From NCBI GenBank assembly GCA_910586825.1, contig CAJUJF010000003.1, positions 1 through 64,000 on the forward strand: a stretch of 64,000 nt of DNA. Direction: 5' to 3'. The translations under genes and the position numbers were made by a program. The stretch comes from an uncultured Christensenellaceae bacterium (GTDB taxonomy: Bacteria > Bacillota > Clostridia > Christensenellales > Borkfalkiaceae). The notes beneath the pieces were generated by a model, which did not search any database, had not been told where the DNA came from, and saw only the letters and a list, made by a program, of their open reading frames with translations. Positions within the stretch are counted from its first letter, which is position 1, and each line of letters opens with the position of its first letter. Shown here in pieces: positions 7,759 to 17,308 of this stretch.

Positions 7759-9735
7759 CTATTTTTTCAGCAGTTTAAACCCTTCGCGGAACGCCGTCAT
7801 CGTCTCGGAAAGATCGGCGTAATCCGTCGAGTCGGGATCGTACAGACGCAGCCGGTTGGTGATGTCTTCGTCCGCATCGTAATCGTTGCAGTTGAACCAG
7901 ACGGCGCCTTTGATCGTCTTTGCCCAAGGCGCGCGTTCTTCCGCCGCGAACGCTTCGAACATCTCTTTCACCCATTTCGCCTGCTCGGAACGGTTGCGGC
8001 CGAGCTCGGTATTCCCGCTGTTTCCGCCGGAACCGCACGCGAATTCCGAAATGATCATCGGCCATTGCGAAAACACGGGCAGATTCTTTTCGTAAAGACT
8101 CTTATAGCGCGCCTGAAAACTCTGAATGCTCGTCGCCGCCTCGTTTGCGTCGTAGTTGTTCATTTCGTAATTGGTGCCGCCCAAAAGGTGTACGTACTCG
8201 TTGCCGGGATAATAGCACAGGTCTTCTCCCCAGGACGAGTACGGACAGGAGTCCGCGGCGGGATTCCAGATCCAGATGCAGTTATCCACGCCCTCTTCTT
8301 CGAATATTTTGTACAGACGGATCCAGGTCTCATTGAAGATATCGGGATCGCAAAGGGTCATGATCCCGCAATAACTCGTCCAGTCCGTGTTCATCTCGTT
8401 GTTCAGGCGGAAGAGAACGGGCTTCCCGTACGTCTTGATATCTCTGGCAAGACGGTGAAAATACTCGTCGAATTTCCCGCGCAAGATATCAAACATCGGC
8501 GTTCTTTCGGCGCGCACGTTATTGTTGTTGAGCGTGTATTGGAAGGTGAACTGCAACACGGGCTTGCCGTTAAAGCCATTCCCGCCCGCCAGCTCGTTCG
8601 CCATTTTCAGCGGGAAGTGATGCCCTGCGTAATTATCCGCGTCCGAACCGGCGCCGATATGCGTGTACGTCGGATAGATGTCGAAATCGTAATCCCACGC
8701 CTCTTCGATTCCCTCCTTCATGCGCTTGCTCTTGCCGAGCATCGCCTGATAGCCCGGACTGGTTTCGACAAGCGATTCCTCGTTGCCCGGCATCGAATAG
8801 CTGAACACGCCCCAATGTACTTTTTCCGTGTTGAGGATCATATCGTAATACGCCTTGGTCTCTTCGTTCCAATTCTCGTCCCCGACCGGCTTCCCGGCGT
8901 CGAAATAGTTCTTTTCAACGCCCTGTTTCGGCATGAACGAAAAACTCTTCACGATTTTGTCCAATTCCGCGGCGCGGTCCGTTTTCGACTTCATGACAAG
9001 AAGCGCGAACGTTTTCTCGTCTTTGACTCTGCGGACGATCGCGATATTGTAATAGGGATATTCGACGGTGTTCGTCGAATCGTCGATCCGGATATCGTAA
9101 CGGTATAAATCGTAATCGGGCTTCGTCGTCACGTCGCCGACCGCGCGCTGTTGCGTAAACGGATAGGCCTTCGTCCCGTTCAGGCGCTCCATGCCGTTGG
9201 ACGTGATGTAATCGTCGTTGTTGAGGTGAAAAATCAGCCATTCGGAATTGTACGTATACCAGGGCGTCGAGCCGTTCATATACGGATTTTTGGAATTGTA
9301 ACTTACGGTGAACACCGAATCCGCGTATTCGATTTTCGTACGGTATTGGGCGATCGAATAATCGACGGAATATTCCTTGGTCGGCAACGTAAACACCGCG
9401 CCGGCGGAAGCGTTCACGAAACGCGTGTTCTGCTGATTGGACAGCTCGATCTTCACGTCCTGCCGCCGCTTCAATTCGCGGAACGAGGACACGTAATTTC
9501 CGTCCACGTAACAGCGTCCGGATTTGACGTCGCTCTTCTTCGAAAAACCGTTTTCGGTGTCGAAAAGCTCTCCTTTGCCGTACATTTCTCCGAAGAGATA
9601 ATCGTAAGTCTTGGAATCGGTGATCGCCGTTCCGTCTCCCGAAGGGGGATTCTCGCCGCCGTTGCCGCAAGCCGCAAGACCGCAGGGAAGCAGAAGCGCA
9701 CAGCCGACAAACAGCGCCGCAATTCTCTTTTTCAT
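7759..9735 (-). CDS. Clan GH-A glycoside hydrolase-like lipoprotein (GH26-like)
   Basis: The protein has 658 residues with an N-terminal lipoprotein signal (LLLPCGLAAC, lipobox Cys22), so it is anchored outside the membrane. A beta-rich N-terminal half of about 250 residues precedes a TIM-barrel-like half. That half carries RLNNEMNTDW, with the Asn-Glu typical of a clan GH-A acid/base, and IISEFACGSGG, whose Glu is a likely nucleophile. The layout resembles GH26 endo-hydrolases (YYPGNEYV, AVWFNCND), but I cannot assign the family with certainty. It is strongly similar to the next gene upstream (9749-11554) along its whole length, which suggests tandem duplication. The genes are 13 bases apart. 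Substrate unknown; a beta-linked polysaccharide is plausible. Confidence 0.7.
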   Translation of the reverse strand: MKKRIAALFVGCALLLPCGLAACGNGGENPPSGDGTAITDSKTYDYLFGEMYGKGELFDTENGFSKKSDVKSGRCYVDGNYVSSFRELKRRQDVKIELSNQQNTRFVNASAGAVFTLPTKEYSVDYSIAQYRTKIEYADSVFTVSYNSKNPYMNGSTPWYTYNSEWLIFHLNNDDYITSNGMERLNGTKAYPFTQQRAVGDVTTKPDYDLYRYDIRIDDSTNTVEYPYYNIAIVRRVKDEKTFALLVMKSKTDRAAELDKIVKSFSFMPKQGVEKNYFDAGKPVGDENWNEETKAYYDMILNTEKVHWGVFSYSMPGNEESLVETSPGYQAMLGKSKRMKEGIEEAWDYDFDIYPTYTHIGAGSDADNYAGHHFPLKMANELAGGNGFNGKPVLQFTFQYTLNNNNVRAERTPMFDILRGKFDEYFHRLARDIKTYGKPVLFRLNNEMNTDWTSYCGIMTLCDPDIFNETWIRLYKIFEEEGVDNCIWIWNPAADSCPYSSWGEDLCYYPGNEYVHLLGGTNYEMNNYDANEAATSIQSFQARYKSLYEKNLPVFSQWPMIISEFACGSGGNSGNTELGRNRSEQAKWVKEMFEAFAAEERAPWAKTIKGAVWFNCNDYDADEDITNRLRLYDPDSTDYADLSETMTAFREGFKLLKK

Positions 9736-9748
9736 ATTTATACTCCGT

Positions 9749-11554
9749 TTATTTTTTCGCGTTGCGGAACCCTTCGCGGAACGCCTCGACCGTGATGTTG
9801 TCGGGATCGTTGTCGGGATCGATGAACCGCAGACGGTTGCTCACTTTCGAATCGATCAGGTCGTTGCAGTTGAACCAGATCGCGCCTTTGATCTGCTTGA
9901 CCCAATCGGGCTTTTCCTTCGCGTTCAGATCGCAGAACATGTCGCGGACCCATTGCGCCTGAACGCCGAGATTGCGGCCGAGCTCGCCCGTATAATCGCC
10001 GCCCGAACCGCACGCGAATTCCGAAAGGACCATGCTCCACTGAGAGAAGATCGCATTCTTGCGGTACAGGTTCGAATAATGAGTACGGAAGGTGCGAACG
10101 GACGCCGCCGCCTTTTCCTTTTCGTAATTGTTCATTTCGTAACTCGTTCCGCCGAGCAACTGCACGTAATCCACGCCGGGGAAATAAGCGATGTCTTTCC
10201 CCCACGAAGAATACGGGATATCGGTGGAAATGGGGTTCCAGATCCAGATGCAGTTATCCACGCCTTCCGCGTCGAAAATTTTGTACAGGCGGATCCAGGT
10301 TTCGTTGAAAATCTCCGGATCGATCAGCGTCATCATGCCGCAATAACTTGTCCAGTCCGTGTTCATTTCGTTGTTGAGACGGAACAGTACAGGCTTGCCG
10401 TACTTTTTGATGTCGCGCGCAAGACGGCGGAAATGCTCGTCGTATCTGCCGCGCATGATGTCGAACATGGGCGTCTCTTCTTCGAGCACGAGGTTGTTGT
10501 TCAGCGTGAACTGATAGGTGAACTGCAATACGGGCTTGCCGTTGAATCCGTTCCCGCCGGCAAGGACGTTCGCCATCTCCAAGGAGAAATGGTGCGGCAC
10601 GTAGTCCGTGCTGTCCTTTCCCTTTCCGATATGCGTATAGGTGGGATAGATATCGAAAGGCTGACCCCACGCCTTTTCGATCGTCTCCTCCATTCTCTGA
10701 CTGTTTTTCAGGAATTTACAGTAAGTGGGATCCCCGTCGTGCAATTCGTTTTCCACGCCGGGCATCGAATAGCTGAACACGCCCCAATGCGTGCGGTCGG
10801 ACGACGAAAGCATTCTGAAATACTTCTTCGTCTCCTCGCTCCAACGGGGATTTTCCTTCGGCGCGCCGGGGAAGAAATAATTCTTCGGCGCGCCCTTGGG
10901 CGAGAATCGCACGAAACTTTCGATCAGACCCTCCATCTCCGCGCGGGCGTCCGTCCTGGATTTCATGACGAAGAGCGCGAAATTCACGGGGCTGTCCGCT
11001 TCTTTGACGACGGCGATTTCGTAATAGGGGTATTCGATATTTTCGCCCTCGACTTTCAGACCGTAAAAATAGAGATCGCAGCCCGTCTTCACGCCGAGAT
11101 CGCCGTACGGCTCTTCTTTCGAAAAGGCGTGCTTGGGAGAATGCAAACGGGTGATCCCGCAGTTTTTCAGAAATTCGTCGTTGAAGACGTGACGGAGAAG
11201 CCATTCATAGCAGTATGTATACCAGCCGTTTTCTTCGTCGTAATAGGGGTTGTCGTGCTCTTCGCTTGCAAACAGAACTTTATCGCCGAACGCGATCTTC
11301 GTACGACAGTGCGCGATCGTGTAATCCACCGCATACTTTGCGGCGGAGATCCGATAGGCGATCCCCGCGGAAACGTCGGCAAAGTACGTTCCCTTATCTC
11401 CCGCGAGTTCCAATTTCAGATCGATCCCCTCTCCCGCTTTCGGGGAATCGGTATACGCGCCGTCCATAAAACAGCGTACCTCCCGAACTCCGTCGAGGAT
11501 CTCCTTGCGATGATCGACAAACGCGGAAATATCCCGCAGCTTCGCTTCCGTCAT
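9749..11554 (-). CDS. Clan GH-A glycoside hydrolase-like protein (GH26-like), cytosolic paralogue
   Basis: This 601-residue paralogue of the neighbouring lipoprotein has the same catalytic-looking blocks: RLNNEMNTDW, VLSEFACGSGG and IWFNCND. It lacks a signal peptide. The frame is open up to 11629, but the start at 11554 is preferred because GGAG stands just before it, and no hydrophobic N-terminus appears with either choice. It is the first gene of the operon, behind a good promoter. A surface copy and a cytosolic copy of one enzyme imply that similar glycans are cut outside and, after import, inside. Family assignment is as uncertain as for the paralogue. Confidence 0.7.
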   Translation of the reverse strand: MTEAKLRDISAFVDHRKEILDGVREVRCFMDGAYTDSPKAGEGIDLKLELAGDKGTYFADVSAGIAYRISAAKYAVDYTIAHCRTKIAFGDKVLFASEEHDNPYYDEENGWYTYCYEWLLRHVFNDEFLKNCGITRLHSPKHAFSKEEPYGDLGVKTGCDLYFYGLKVEGENIEYPYYEIAVVKEADSPVNFALFVMKSRTDARAEMEGLIESFVRFSPKGAPKNYFFPGAPKENPRWSEETKKYFRMLSSSDRTHWGVFSYSMPGVENELHDGDPTYCKFLKNSQRMEETIEKAWGQPFDIYPTYTHIGKGKDSTDYVPHHFSLEMANVLAGGNGFNGKPVLQFTYQFTLNNNLVLEEETPMFDIMRGRYDEHFRRLARDIKKYGKPVLFRLNNEMNTDWTSYCGMMTLIDPEIFNETWIRLYKIFDAEGVDNCIWIWNPISTDIPYSSWGKDIAYFPGVDYVQLLGGTSYEMNNYEKEKAAASVRTFRTHYSNLYRKNAIFSQWSMVLSEFACGSGGDYTGELGRNLGVQAQWVRDMFCDLNAKEKPDWVKQIKGAIWFNCNDLIDSKVSNRLRFIDPDNDPDNITVEAFREGFRNAKK

Positions 11555-11618
11555 AATTTTTCTCCTTTTCGTTACGGCGAAACCGATTGTATTTTTAACG
11601 CCGCATTTCCTTAGTTTC

Positions 11619-11646
11619 ATTATACACACGCAATATGTTTTGTCAA
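11619..11646 (-). promoter_or_regulatory. Promoter of the GH-A/GH36 operon
   Basis: Consensus TTGACA (11646-11641), 16-base spacer, consensus TATAAT (11624-11619). The leader to the ATG at 11554 is about 58 bases. Confidence 0.85.
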
Positions 11647-11727
11647 GATATTTCGAAAATTTTTTTATTTTTCGGGTCCGTTTTCGTAGACCGAAATTAT
11701 TTGAAAAAATGTTTTTTATTTTTACGG

Positions 11728-11751
11728 AAAAAGGCTCCGCATTGCGGAGCC
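11728..11751 (-). terminator. Intrinsic terminator of the GH31/GH20 operon
   Basis: An 8-bp GC-rich stem GGCTCCGC/GCGGAGCC (11733-11751) is followed on the minus strand by five T (11732-11728). Confidence 0.85.
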
Positions 11752-11769
11752 TTCGGAATCGGTCTTATT

Positions 11770-12573
11770 TTACGGAACGGGCGGCGCAATCAATTCGCCG
11801 AACGCCGATCCGATCTTCCCGCCGCCCAATACGTACGCCTTGGCTTTTCGCTGTAAAGACGTGTTTTCGGGGAAGTTTTCGGGAGAAAGGGATTTGTCCC
11901 GATAGATCCAGAGTTTATAGTCGTCCGCATCGGGATAGGTTTCGAGAATCCGGAACCGCTTTCCGAACCCGACGAGCCGCGAATCCGCGGGAAGAAGTTT
12001 GCCGAGCGCGGGCGAGAGCATCCAGGAAGTACAAACGTAACGCGCAGGTGTCTTGCGGTATTTTTCGAAAAACCGCGCGGCAAGCGCCAGAGACTCGTCC
12101 GTCGCCTGCGCCGAGATATCCGCTTCCCCGGGGATATGAACGGAAACGTCGCCGTCCGCCCACTCGTATTCCAGAGAACCGAGGCGGAACAACAACAGCG
12201 AAAGCTGTCGCCCCGTCCAAAACCCGCGGTCGAACCCGTACTCGCCGAAACTCTCCTTATATTCGCGCACAAAGCGCGAAAAGCACCCCATCGTCTCGTA
12301 GAAGATCCCGTCGCCGATGCCTTCCCGACGGTAACGCGACTGCGTGATCTGCGCCGCCGAAAGCATGATTTTCAGCATGCGGAACCCGCGCGCGTCCTCT
12401 CCGAGACGGTCTTTCAAGGCGGCATACGCTTGATCATAACCCCGTTCGTCACAGAGTCCCCGATAAAAATCCCGCAATTCCGCTTCGGGAATTTCCTCCT
12501 CCGCGCGAAGGGTTTCCGCGGCGGCCTCTTCGGGCATGTCGATCTTGGAGAGAATTTCCTCCAAAAAACTCAT
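11770..12573 (-). CDS. GNAT-like acyltransferase domain protein (NAT_N/GNAT_C type)
   Basis: The protein has 267 residues and no signal peptide. The C-terminal two thirds matches the GNAT_C pattern I know from Clostridia: LGSLEYEW, VHIPGE, ARFFEKY, CTSWMLSPALG and finally FPENTSLQRKAKAYVLGGGKIGSAFG. The acyl acceptor of these proteins is unknown, as far as I recall. The ATG at 12573 overlaps the GH31 stop (TAATG), and its ribosome site GGAG lies in the end of the GH31 gene, so it is tightly coupled. Its place in a glycosidase operon suggests action on a sugar or glycan intermediate, but that is inference. The same frame stays open upstream to 13053; that extension is antisense-like noise over GH31. 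Confidence 0.7.
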   Translation of the reverse strand: MSFLEEILSKIDMPEEAAAETLRAEEEIPEAELRDFYRGLCDERGYDQAYAALKDRLGEDARGFRMLKIMLSAAQITQSRYRREGIGDGIFYETMGCFSRFVREYKESFGEYGFDRGFWTGRQLSLLLFRLGSLEYEWADGDVSVHIPGEADISAQATDESLALAARFFEKYRKTPARYVCTSWMLSPALGKLLPADSRLVGFGKRFRILETYPDADDYKLWIYRDKSLSPENFPENTSLQRKAKAYVLGGGKIGSAFGELIAPPVP

Positions 12574-14573
12574 TACTTTTTCTCCTGCGGCACTTTCAGT
12601 TTCCGAAGCGCGGTTTTCAGTTCCGACTTGCTCTCGCCGTTCCCGACGTACATTTCGTATTCCGCCGCATTGCCCGACACGATCCAACGCAGTTTCGTCT
12701 CGTCGAGCGCATCGACGCATTTCGCGGGTTCGGCAAGCGGTAACGCATGCCCCTTGCGCAGGAAGAACACCGTTTCGGTAAGCGGAATTTCCAAATAATG
12801 ATCGCCCGCGGAAAGCATCGTTTCTTCGTAATCGGTCGCGGAACGCATGCGGATCATCTTCATCTCTTCGGGAAGATACACGTATCTGCCCGCCGCGTTC
12901 TGTTCGTATACGGGCGCGATCATCAATCCTTCGCCGACCATGAGCTGGTCTTCCACCGTCCGCGCGCGGCGGTCGTTGGGGAAATCGAACGCAAGCGGAC
13001 GGAACATCATATCGCCGCGCGTCGCGCTCTTGACGAACTCGCTGTAAAGCCAAGGCACGAGGGCATAGCGGATTCCGAGCAGATTGCGGAAAGTCTTTTT
13101 ATCCTTGAAGCGGAAGCACTCCTGCATGCGCGTATCCAGCGTGGAATGGTTGCGCATGAGCGGCGTGAAGATTCCGAGCGCCGTCCAGCGCAAGAGCAGG
13201 TCTTCCGACGTGTTGTCGCCGAACCCGCCGATGTCCGCGCCGACGTATAAAAATCCGCACATGTTGAGCGAGGGAAGCATTTTCAGATTCAGCAAAAGAT
13301 GCGTCCACCAGGAAGCGTTGTCGCCCGTCCAGATTCCGCCGTAACGGTGCATGCCGATATGGGACGATCGCGAGAAGAGCAGATACCGTTTGTCGGGCTG
13401 ATACTCTTCGAAGTATTCCGCCGCGGCGCGCGTCATGTAACACCCGAACAGGTTATGTACGCTCAGATGGGAAACGGTTCCGTTCGGCGTGTCGTGGAAG
13501 AACTCGGCATAGTCCGCGCGGTTGTTCGCAAGCGTGCCGATCGCGCCAAGGATCCCGTGATATTCTTCGAGCGGCATGTTTCTGCCTCGCGCCGAAGCGA
13601 CCTTTTCCAAGACGCCCGCCAGCCGTTTTTTGGAGTAGAAAATCGAAGGCTCGTTCATGTCGTTCCAAAATCCTTCGATTCCCTCGTCGAGCAAAATGCG
13701 GTATTTGGACCCGAACCATTTGCGTGCTTCGGGATTGAGTACGTCGGGGAACACGCTGTCTCCCGGCCATACCCCGACGACGTAAGGCTCGCCCTCCGCG
13801 TCTTTGCAGAAATAGCCCTTTTCAACCCCCTCTTCGTAAATATCGTAACCCTTTTCGACTTTGACGCCCGCGTCGATAATGGGGATCAGACGGATCCCGC
13901 GTTTTTTCATGTCCGCCGCCAATGCCTTCAAATCGGGATAGCGCTCTTTATTGACGGTGAAATCCTTATAATGATCCATGTAATCGATGTCGAGATAGAT
14001 CATGTCGAGAGGCATGTCGCTTTCGGCGTATCCGTCCGCAACTTCGCGGATGTCCGCTTCGCAACGGTATCCCCAGCGGGATTGCCCGAATCCGAACGCC
14101 CACTTGGGAGGAATATAGCTGTCGCCGATGAGTTTGCGGAATTCCCGCACCACTTCGACGGCGGATTTTCCTTCCACGATATAGAGATCGAAGTCCGCAA
14201 CCGCCTTTACGCGCAATTCGTCGGGATCGGTATAGCCGATATCGAAAAGCACTCTGTCGGCGCAATCGAAAAACGCGCCGAACACGCCCTTCTTGCCCGC
14301 GACGACGATAAAGTTGTGTGCGCCGTAGAGCGCGATGCGCTTTTCGGTGATGATCGGGTCGTCTTCGTTACAGCTCTCGTAGTGCCAGCCGCGCTTGTTG
14401 ATGCCGCGAACCGCCTCGCCGAGTCCGTACACGCAGTCTTCGGGGGCGAGCGCAAGCGTGAACTCTCCCTCCGCATTCAGACGGAACGCCGTCTGCTCTT
14501 TCTTCTCCGCCGCGATTTCGCACGCGACGGCGCCCGTGGGGAAAGGGTTCCCGTAACGGTATTTCCGAATCAT
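12573..14573 (-). CDS. Alpha-glucosidase-like enzyme, glycoside hydrolase family 31
   Basis: GH31 enzymes remove alpha-linked glucose or xylose, and some remove other alpha-linked sugars. This one has 666 residues. The beta-sandwich N-terminus includes VYGLGEAVRGINKRG, and the TIM barrel includes FGFGQSRWGYR and IYLDIDYMDHYKDFT. Asp305 in WNDMNEPS is the expected nucleophile and Asp418 in WTGDNAS the acid/base. There is no signal peptide, so it is cytosolic. The start at 14573 follows AAGGAG. It sits 25 bases after the GH20 gene and overlaps the acyltransferase gene. Specificity cannot be fixed from the sequence alone. Confidence 0.93.
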   Translation of the reverse strand: MIRKYRYGNPFPTGAVACEIAAEKKEQTAFRLNAEGEFTLALAPEDCVYGLGEAVRGINKRGWHYESCNEDDPIITEKRIALYGAHNFIVVAGKKGVFGAFFDCADRVLFDIGYTDPDELRVKAVADFDLYIVEGKSAVEVVREFRKLIGDSYIPPKWAFGFGQSRWGYRCEADIREVADGYAESDMPLDMIYLDIDYMDHYKDFTVNKERYPDLKALAADMKKRGIRLIPIIDAGVKVEKGYDIYEEGVEKGYFCKDAEGEPYVVGVWPGDSVFPDVLNPEARKWFGSKYRILLDEGIEGFWNDMNEPSIFYSKKRLAGVLEKVASARGRNMPLEEYHGILGAIGTLANNRADYAEFFHDTPNGTVSHLSVHNLFGCYMTRAAAEYFEEYQPDKRYLLFSRSSHIGMHRYGGIWTGDNASWWTHLLLNLKMLPSLNMCGFLYVGADIGGFGDNTSEDLLLRWTALGIFTPLMRNHSTLDTRMQECFRFKDKKTFRNLLGIRYALVPWLYSEFVKSATRGDMMFRPLAFDFPNDRRARTVEDQLMVGEGLMIAPVYEQNAAGRYVYLPEEMKMIRMRSATDYEETMLSAGDHYLEIPLTETVFFLRKGHALPLAEPAKCVDALDETKLRWIVSGNAAEYEMYVGNGESKSELKTALRKLKVPQEKK

Positions 14574-14598
14574 AATCTTCTCCTTGTTTTTGTTGTCG

Positions 14599-16455
14599 TT
14601 ATTCGTTTACGTTCACGGAGGACATTCTGCGCCAACGCCATTCGCATTGGTCGAAGTCCTCTTCGAACTTGTCGCCGTTGCCCATAAAATCCAGCAGCCG
14701 TTCCGCGAGTTCCGGAATGCTCTCCGCCGCGCCTTCGAGATACGCGCCGATCTTCGAGATCGCCGCGGAAACGCGCTGTTTCAGCGCGCCGATCCTGATG
14801 TCCTGCACGTCGAACCCGTTCGAACGGTTTTCGCGGTGCCATTGCGCATGCAGCGCAGCGTAAAACTCTTCGATCCGCTCCTGCAACGAGTTCAGCGCGC
14901 TAAGAAGCCGACCGAGTTCTTTACGGTCCCCTTTTTGATATGCTTCCCGCAAGAGGATCCCCATTTCCGTTTTGATTTCGAGGATACGGCTCAAACGGTA
15001 TTGCGTTTCGAACAGATACCGCCATTTCCCCGCCTTGTCCCGCGCCGAAGCAAGCCGTTTCGTATGCGATTCGTAGAGTTTGTTCGTGCCGCGCGCGATC
15101 GTCGTATCGAGCGTGCCGAGCAGAACGTCGTTGAACAAGAGATATTTGTTCGCGCTGTTGAGTTCGCTCACGTCGTCGTGACCGGACACGCGGTTGCACA
15201 AATCGATCGTCATGAACGTTTCGAACGGAACGCCCGCAAACGTCCCGAAACTCTTCCTAAAAGCTTCGTCGATTTCCGCGTTGCCGTAATTGAGCCGCCC
15301 GCAGTACAAAAGCGCGGGAAGGGTTGCGAACGGCGAACATTCCGCGCCGTTGTCCCCCCAGCCTGTCACCACGTAATCGCGGACGCCCTTGCGGATACAG
15401 GCGCGCGCCGAAGCGCCGCACGTTGCGAACGCGAAGCGGTTGTCGGGCGTATAGCCGACCCATTTCCACGCCCCGCCCGCAAACCCGATCGGGTTGCGGA
15501 ATTTGAGATGCCGTTCGAGATTTTCCGCATAATGCTCTTCGCTTAAATTTCCGTAATCCCAATAGATCAACTGCATGTTTTCGGGAACGGAAGAGAGCAC
15601 TTCTTCGGGAAGATCCTCGCCGTACTGCGCCGAAAAAGAACGCGAAAAGAACATATCCGACCACATCATCGGGCGGAATCCGTACTTCTCGCAAATTGCG
15701 ACGACGCGCGCAAGGTGTTCGGACATGATCTCGAACCGCCCTCTCGCGCCGTGACGGTCCATGTATTTCCCGCGGCCGAGCATGTACGCTTCGTCCATGC
15801 CCACGTTGATGCGACGGGAAGAGAAATACTCCGCGCAGGTCGAAATCAGGTCTTCGAGAAAGGCGTACGTCCGCTCCTCTCCCACGAGAAGAATGTCGTT
15901 TACGTCGAACAGCCAGTCGTACGCATAATGCCGCGTGAGCGAATTGAAGTGCGCAAGCGTCTGGATATACGGCACAAGCTCGATCCCGAACAGGCGGCAG
16001 TATTCGTCCAATTCCCGAATGTCCTCTTTCGTGTACGGCGTGCGCAGATACCCGAAATAGGGCTGGTTCTTAACGACGAACGTATCTTCCATATACAGAC
16101 CGAGGCTGTCATAGCCCGCGACTGCGAGATAGCGGACGAGTTCGCGCAAAGTCTCCGTTTTCGGAACCGCGTTGCGCGACACGTCGAGCATATAACACAA
16201 ATCGCGGAAGGACGGATCAAAACGCAGCGCGCCCTTCCCTTCCCCGTCGGAAATCGCTTTGAGCGCGTAAAAAACCTGCACCCGCTTTTGCGCGCGGATC
16301 CGAAACCCGCCGTCCTCGCCCGTAACCGTGAATTCGCCGCAACCTTCTTCCGCCGAAACGGGAACGCCGTCGGAAGACAGCTCGAACCCGAACTTTCCCG
16401 AAAGCTCCCGCGCGGCGCGCAGAAGCTCTTCTTTCGCAGTAAAACGAATTTTCAT
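14599..16455 (-). CDS. Beta-N-acetylhexosaminidase-like enzyme, glycoside hydrolase family 20
   Basis: This 618-residue cytosolic protein has the GH20 layout: an alpha/beta N-terminal domain to about residue 125, then a TIM barrel. Asp221-Glu222 in INVGMDEAYMLGRG is the Asp-Glu catalytic pair used in substrate-assisted hydrolysis of GlcNAc or GalNAc. The C-terminal helical region of about 200 residues fits single-domain hexosaminidases of Clostridia. The ATG at 16455 overlaps the ROK stop as ATGA, with GGGAGA upstream. The pairing with a ROK kinase suggests that the amino sugar it releases is phosphorylated by the neighbour. The frame is open further upstream, but that stretch lies on ROK and is rejected. 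Confidence 0.9.
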   Translation of the reverse strand: MKIRFTAKEELLRAARELSGKFGFELSSDGVPVSAEEGCGEFTVTGEDGGFRIRAQKRVQVFYALKAISDGEGKGALRFDPSFRDLCYMLDVSRNAVPKTETLRELVRYLAVAGYDSLGLYMEDTFVVKNQPYFGYLRTPYTKEDIRELDEYCRLFGIELVPYIQTLAHFNSLTRHYAYDWLFDVNDILLVGEERTYAFLEDLISTCAEYFSSRRINVGMDEAYMLGRGKYMDRHGARGRFEIMSEHLARVVAICEKYGFRPMMWSDMFFSRSFSAQYGEDLPEEVLSSVPENMQLIYWDYGNLSEEHYAENLERHLKFRNPIGFAGGAWKWVGYTPDNRFAFATCGASARACIRKGVRDYVVTGWGDNGAECSPFATLPALLYCGRLNYGNAEIDEAFRKSFGTFAGVPFETFMTIDLCNRVSGHDDVSELNSANKYLLFNDVLLGTLDTTIARGTNKLYESHTKRLASARDKAGKWRYLFETQYRLSRILEIKTEMGILLREAYQKGDRKELGRLLSALNSLQERIEEFYAALHAQWHRENRSNGFDVQDIRIGALKQRVSAAISKIGAYLEGAAESIPELAERLLDFMGNGDKFEEDFDQCEWRWRRMSSVNVNE

Positions 16456-17303
16456 ATATCTCCCAAAAGCGCGACGGCGCCGTAGACGCCCGCGCGCGAT
16501 CCGAGCCGCGCGAACGCAACGTCCGCCTGTTCTCCGATCAGCTCCGTCACCGTATCCCGCGACTGCATGACACCGCCGCCGAGCAGGATCAGATCGGGCG
16601 CGACCGCCGTACGGATATCGCAGAGCAACAGGTTCAGCTCTTTGCCGAACTCCCGCAAAAGCTCCGCCGCCTCCGCGTTCCCCGCCTCGTACAGCCCGAA
16701 CAACTGCTTGCAGCTTTCGAGCGCGGGGATCCGTTCTCTTCCGCGCGCCGTCAGCGCGGTCGCGGAAAGATACGCCTCCGCGCAACCCCGCCTGCCGCAG
16801 GAACAAATTCTTCCGTCCGGATACAGGACGATATGCCCCCAACGCCCCGCGTTGAAACGCTTTCCGCGCAAAATTTCGCCGTTTACGAGACTCGCGCCGC
16901 CCACGCCCGTACCGAACGTGAGCATCGTCGCGTTTTTGCAATCGGGGTAAAAATACAGCTCTCCTTTCAGCGCGCAGACAGCGTCGTTATCCGCAACGCA
17001 AGGCACGCCGAAACGGTCGGAAACCGTCTTGGCAATTTCCGCGCCCGTCCAGCCCATGAGGTTATCCGTGGCGTACACGCACCTGCCCGCAACGGGGTCG
17101 ATATCGCCCGCCGAAGAAATCCCGATCGGCGTATCCGGCGACTCCAACCCTTCAATAACAGAGAAAAGCATGGAGAAAATCTCTTCTCTTCCTGCTTTTC
17201 CGTGCGTCGGACGCGAACATTCGCGTACGATTTCGTTGTTCGCACCGAACAGCGCGCCCTTGATCGTCGTGCCGCCGATGTCGATACCGATTTTGTTTTT
17301 CAT
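16452..17303 (-). CDS. ROK family sugar kinase
   Basis: This 283-residue ROK protein is probably a kinase for glucose, GlcNAc or ManNAc. It has the phosphate-binding GIDIGGTTIKG at residues 7-17, the second ATP motif FGTGVGGASL and the zinc motif CSCGRRGCAEAYLS (CxCGxxGCxE). No DNA-binding domain precedes the kinase, so it is an enzyme rather than a ROK repressor. The start at 17303 is chosen by homology, since the longer frame has no ribosome site. It lies 5 bases after the NAGPA-type lipoprotein gene and overlaps GH20. ManNAc kinases (NanK) belong to this family, and NanE is encoded at 20990-21673, so a ManNAc route is possible. Confidence 0.9.
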   Translation of the reverse strand: MKNKIGIDIGGTTIKGALFGANNEIVRECSRPTHGKAGREEIFSMLFSVIEGLESPDTPIGISSAGDIDPVAGRCVYATDNLMGWTGAEIAKTVSDRFGVPCVADNDAVCALKGELYFYPDCKNATMLTFGTGVGGASLVNGEILRGKRFNAGRWGHIVLYPDGRICSCGRRGCAEAYLSATALTARGRERIPALESCKQLFGLYEAGNAEAAELLREFGKELNLLLCDIRTAVAPDLILLGGGVMQSRDTVTELIGEQADVAFARLGSRAGVYGAVALLGDI

Positions 17304-17308
17304 AGATC

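Noticed and set aside
12574..13053. Long N-terminal extension of the acyltransferase gene
   Set aside because: It is a frame open by chance over GH31, without a ribosome site; the TAATG overlap start at 12573 is far better supported.
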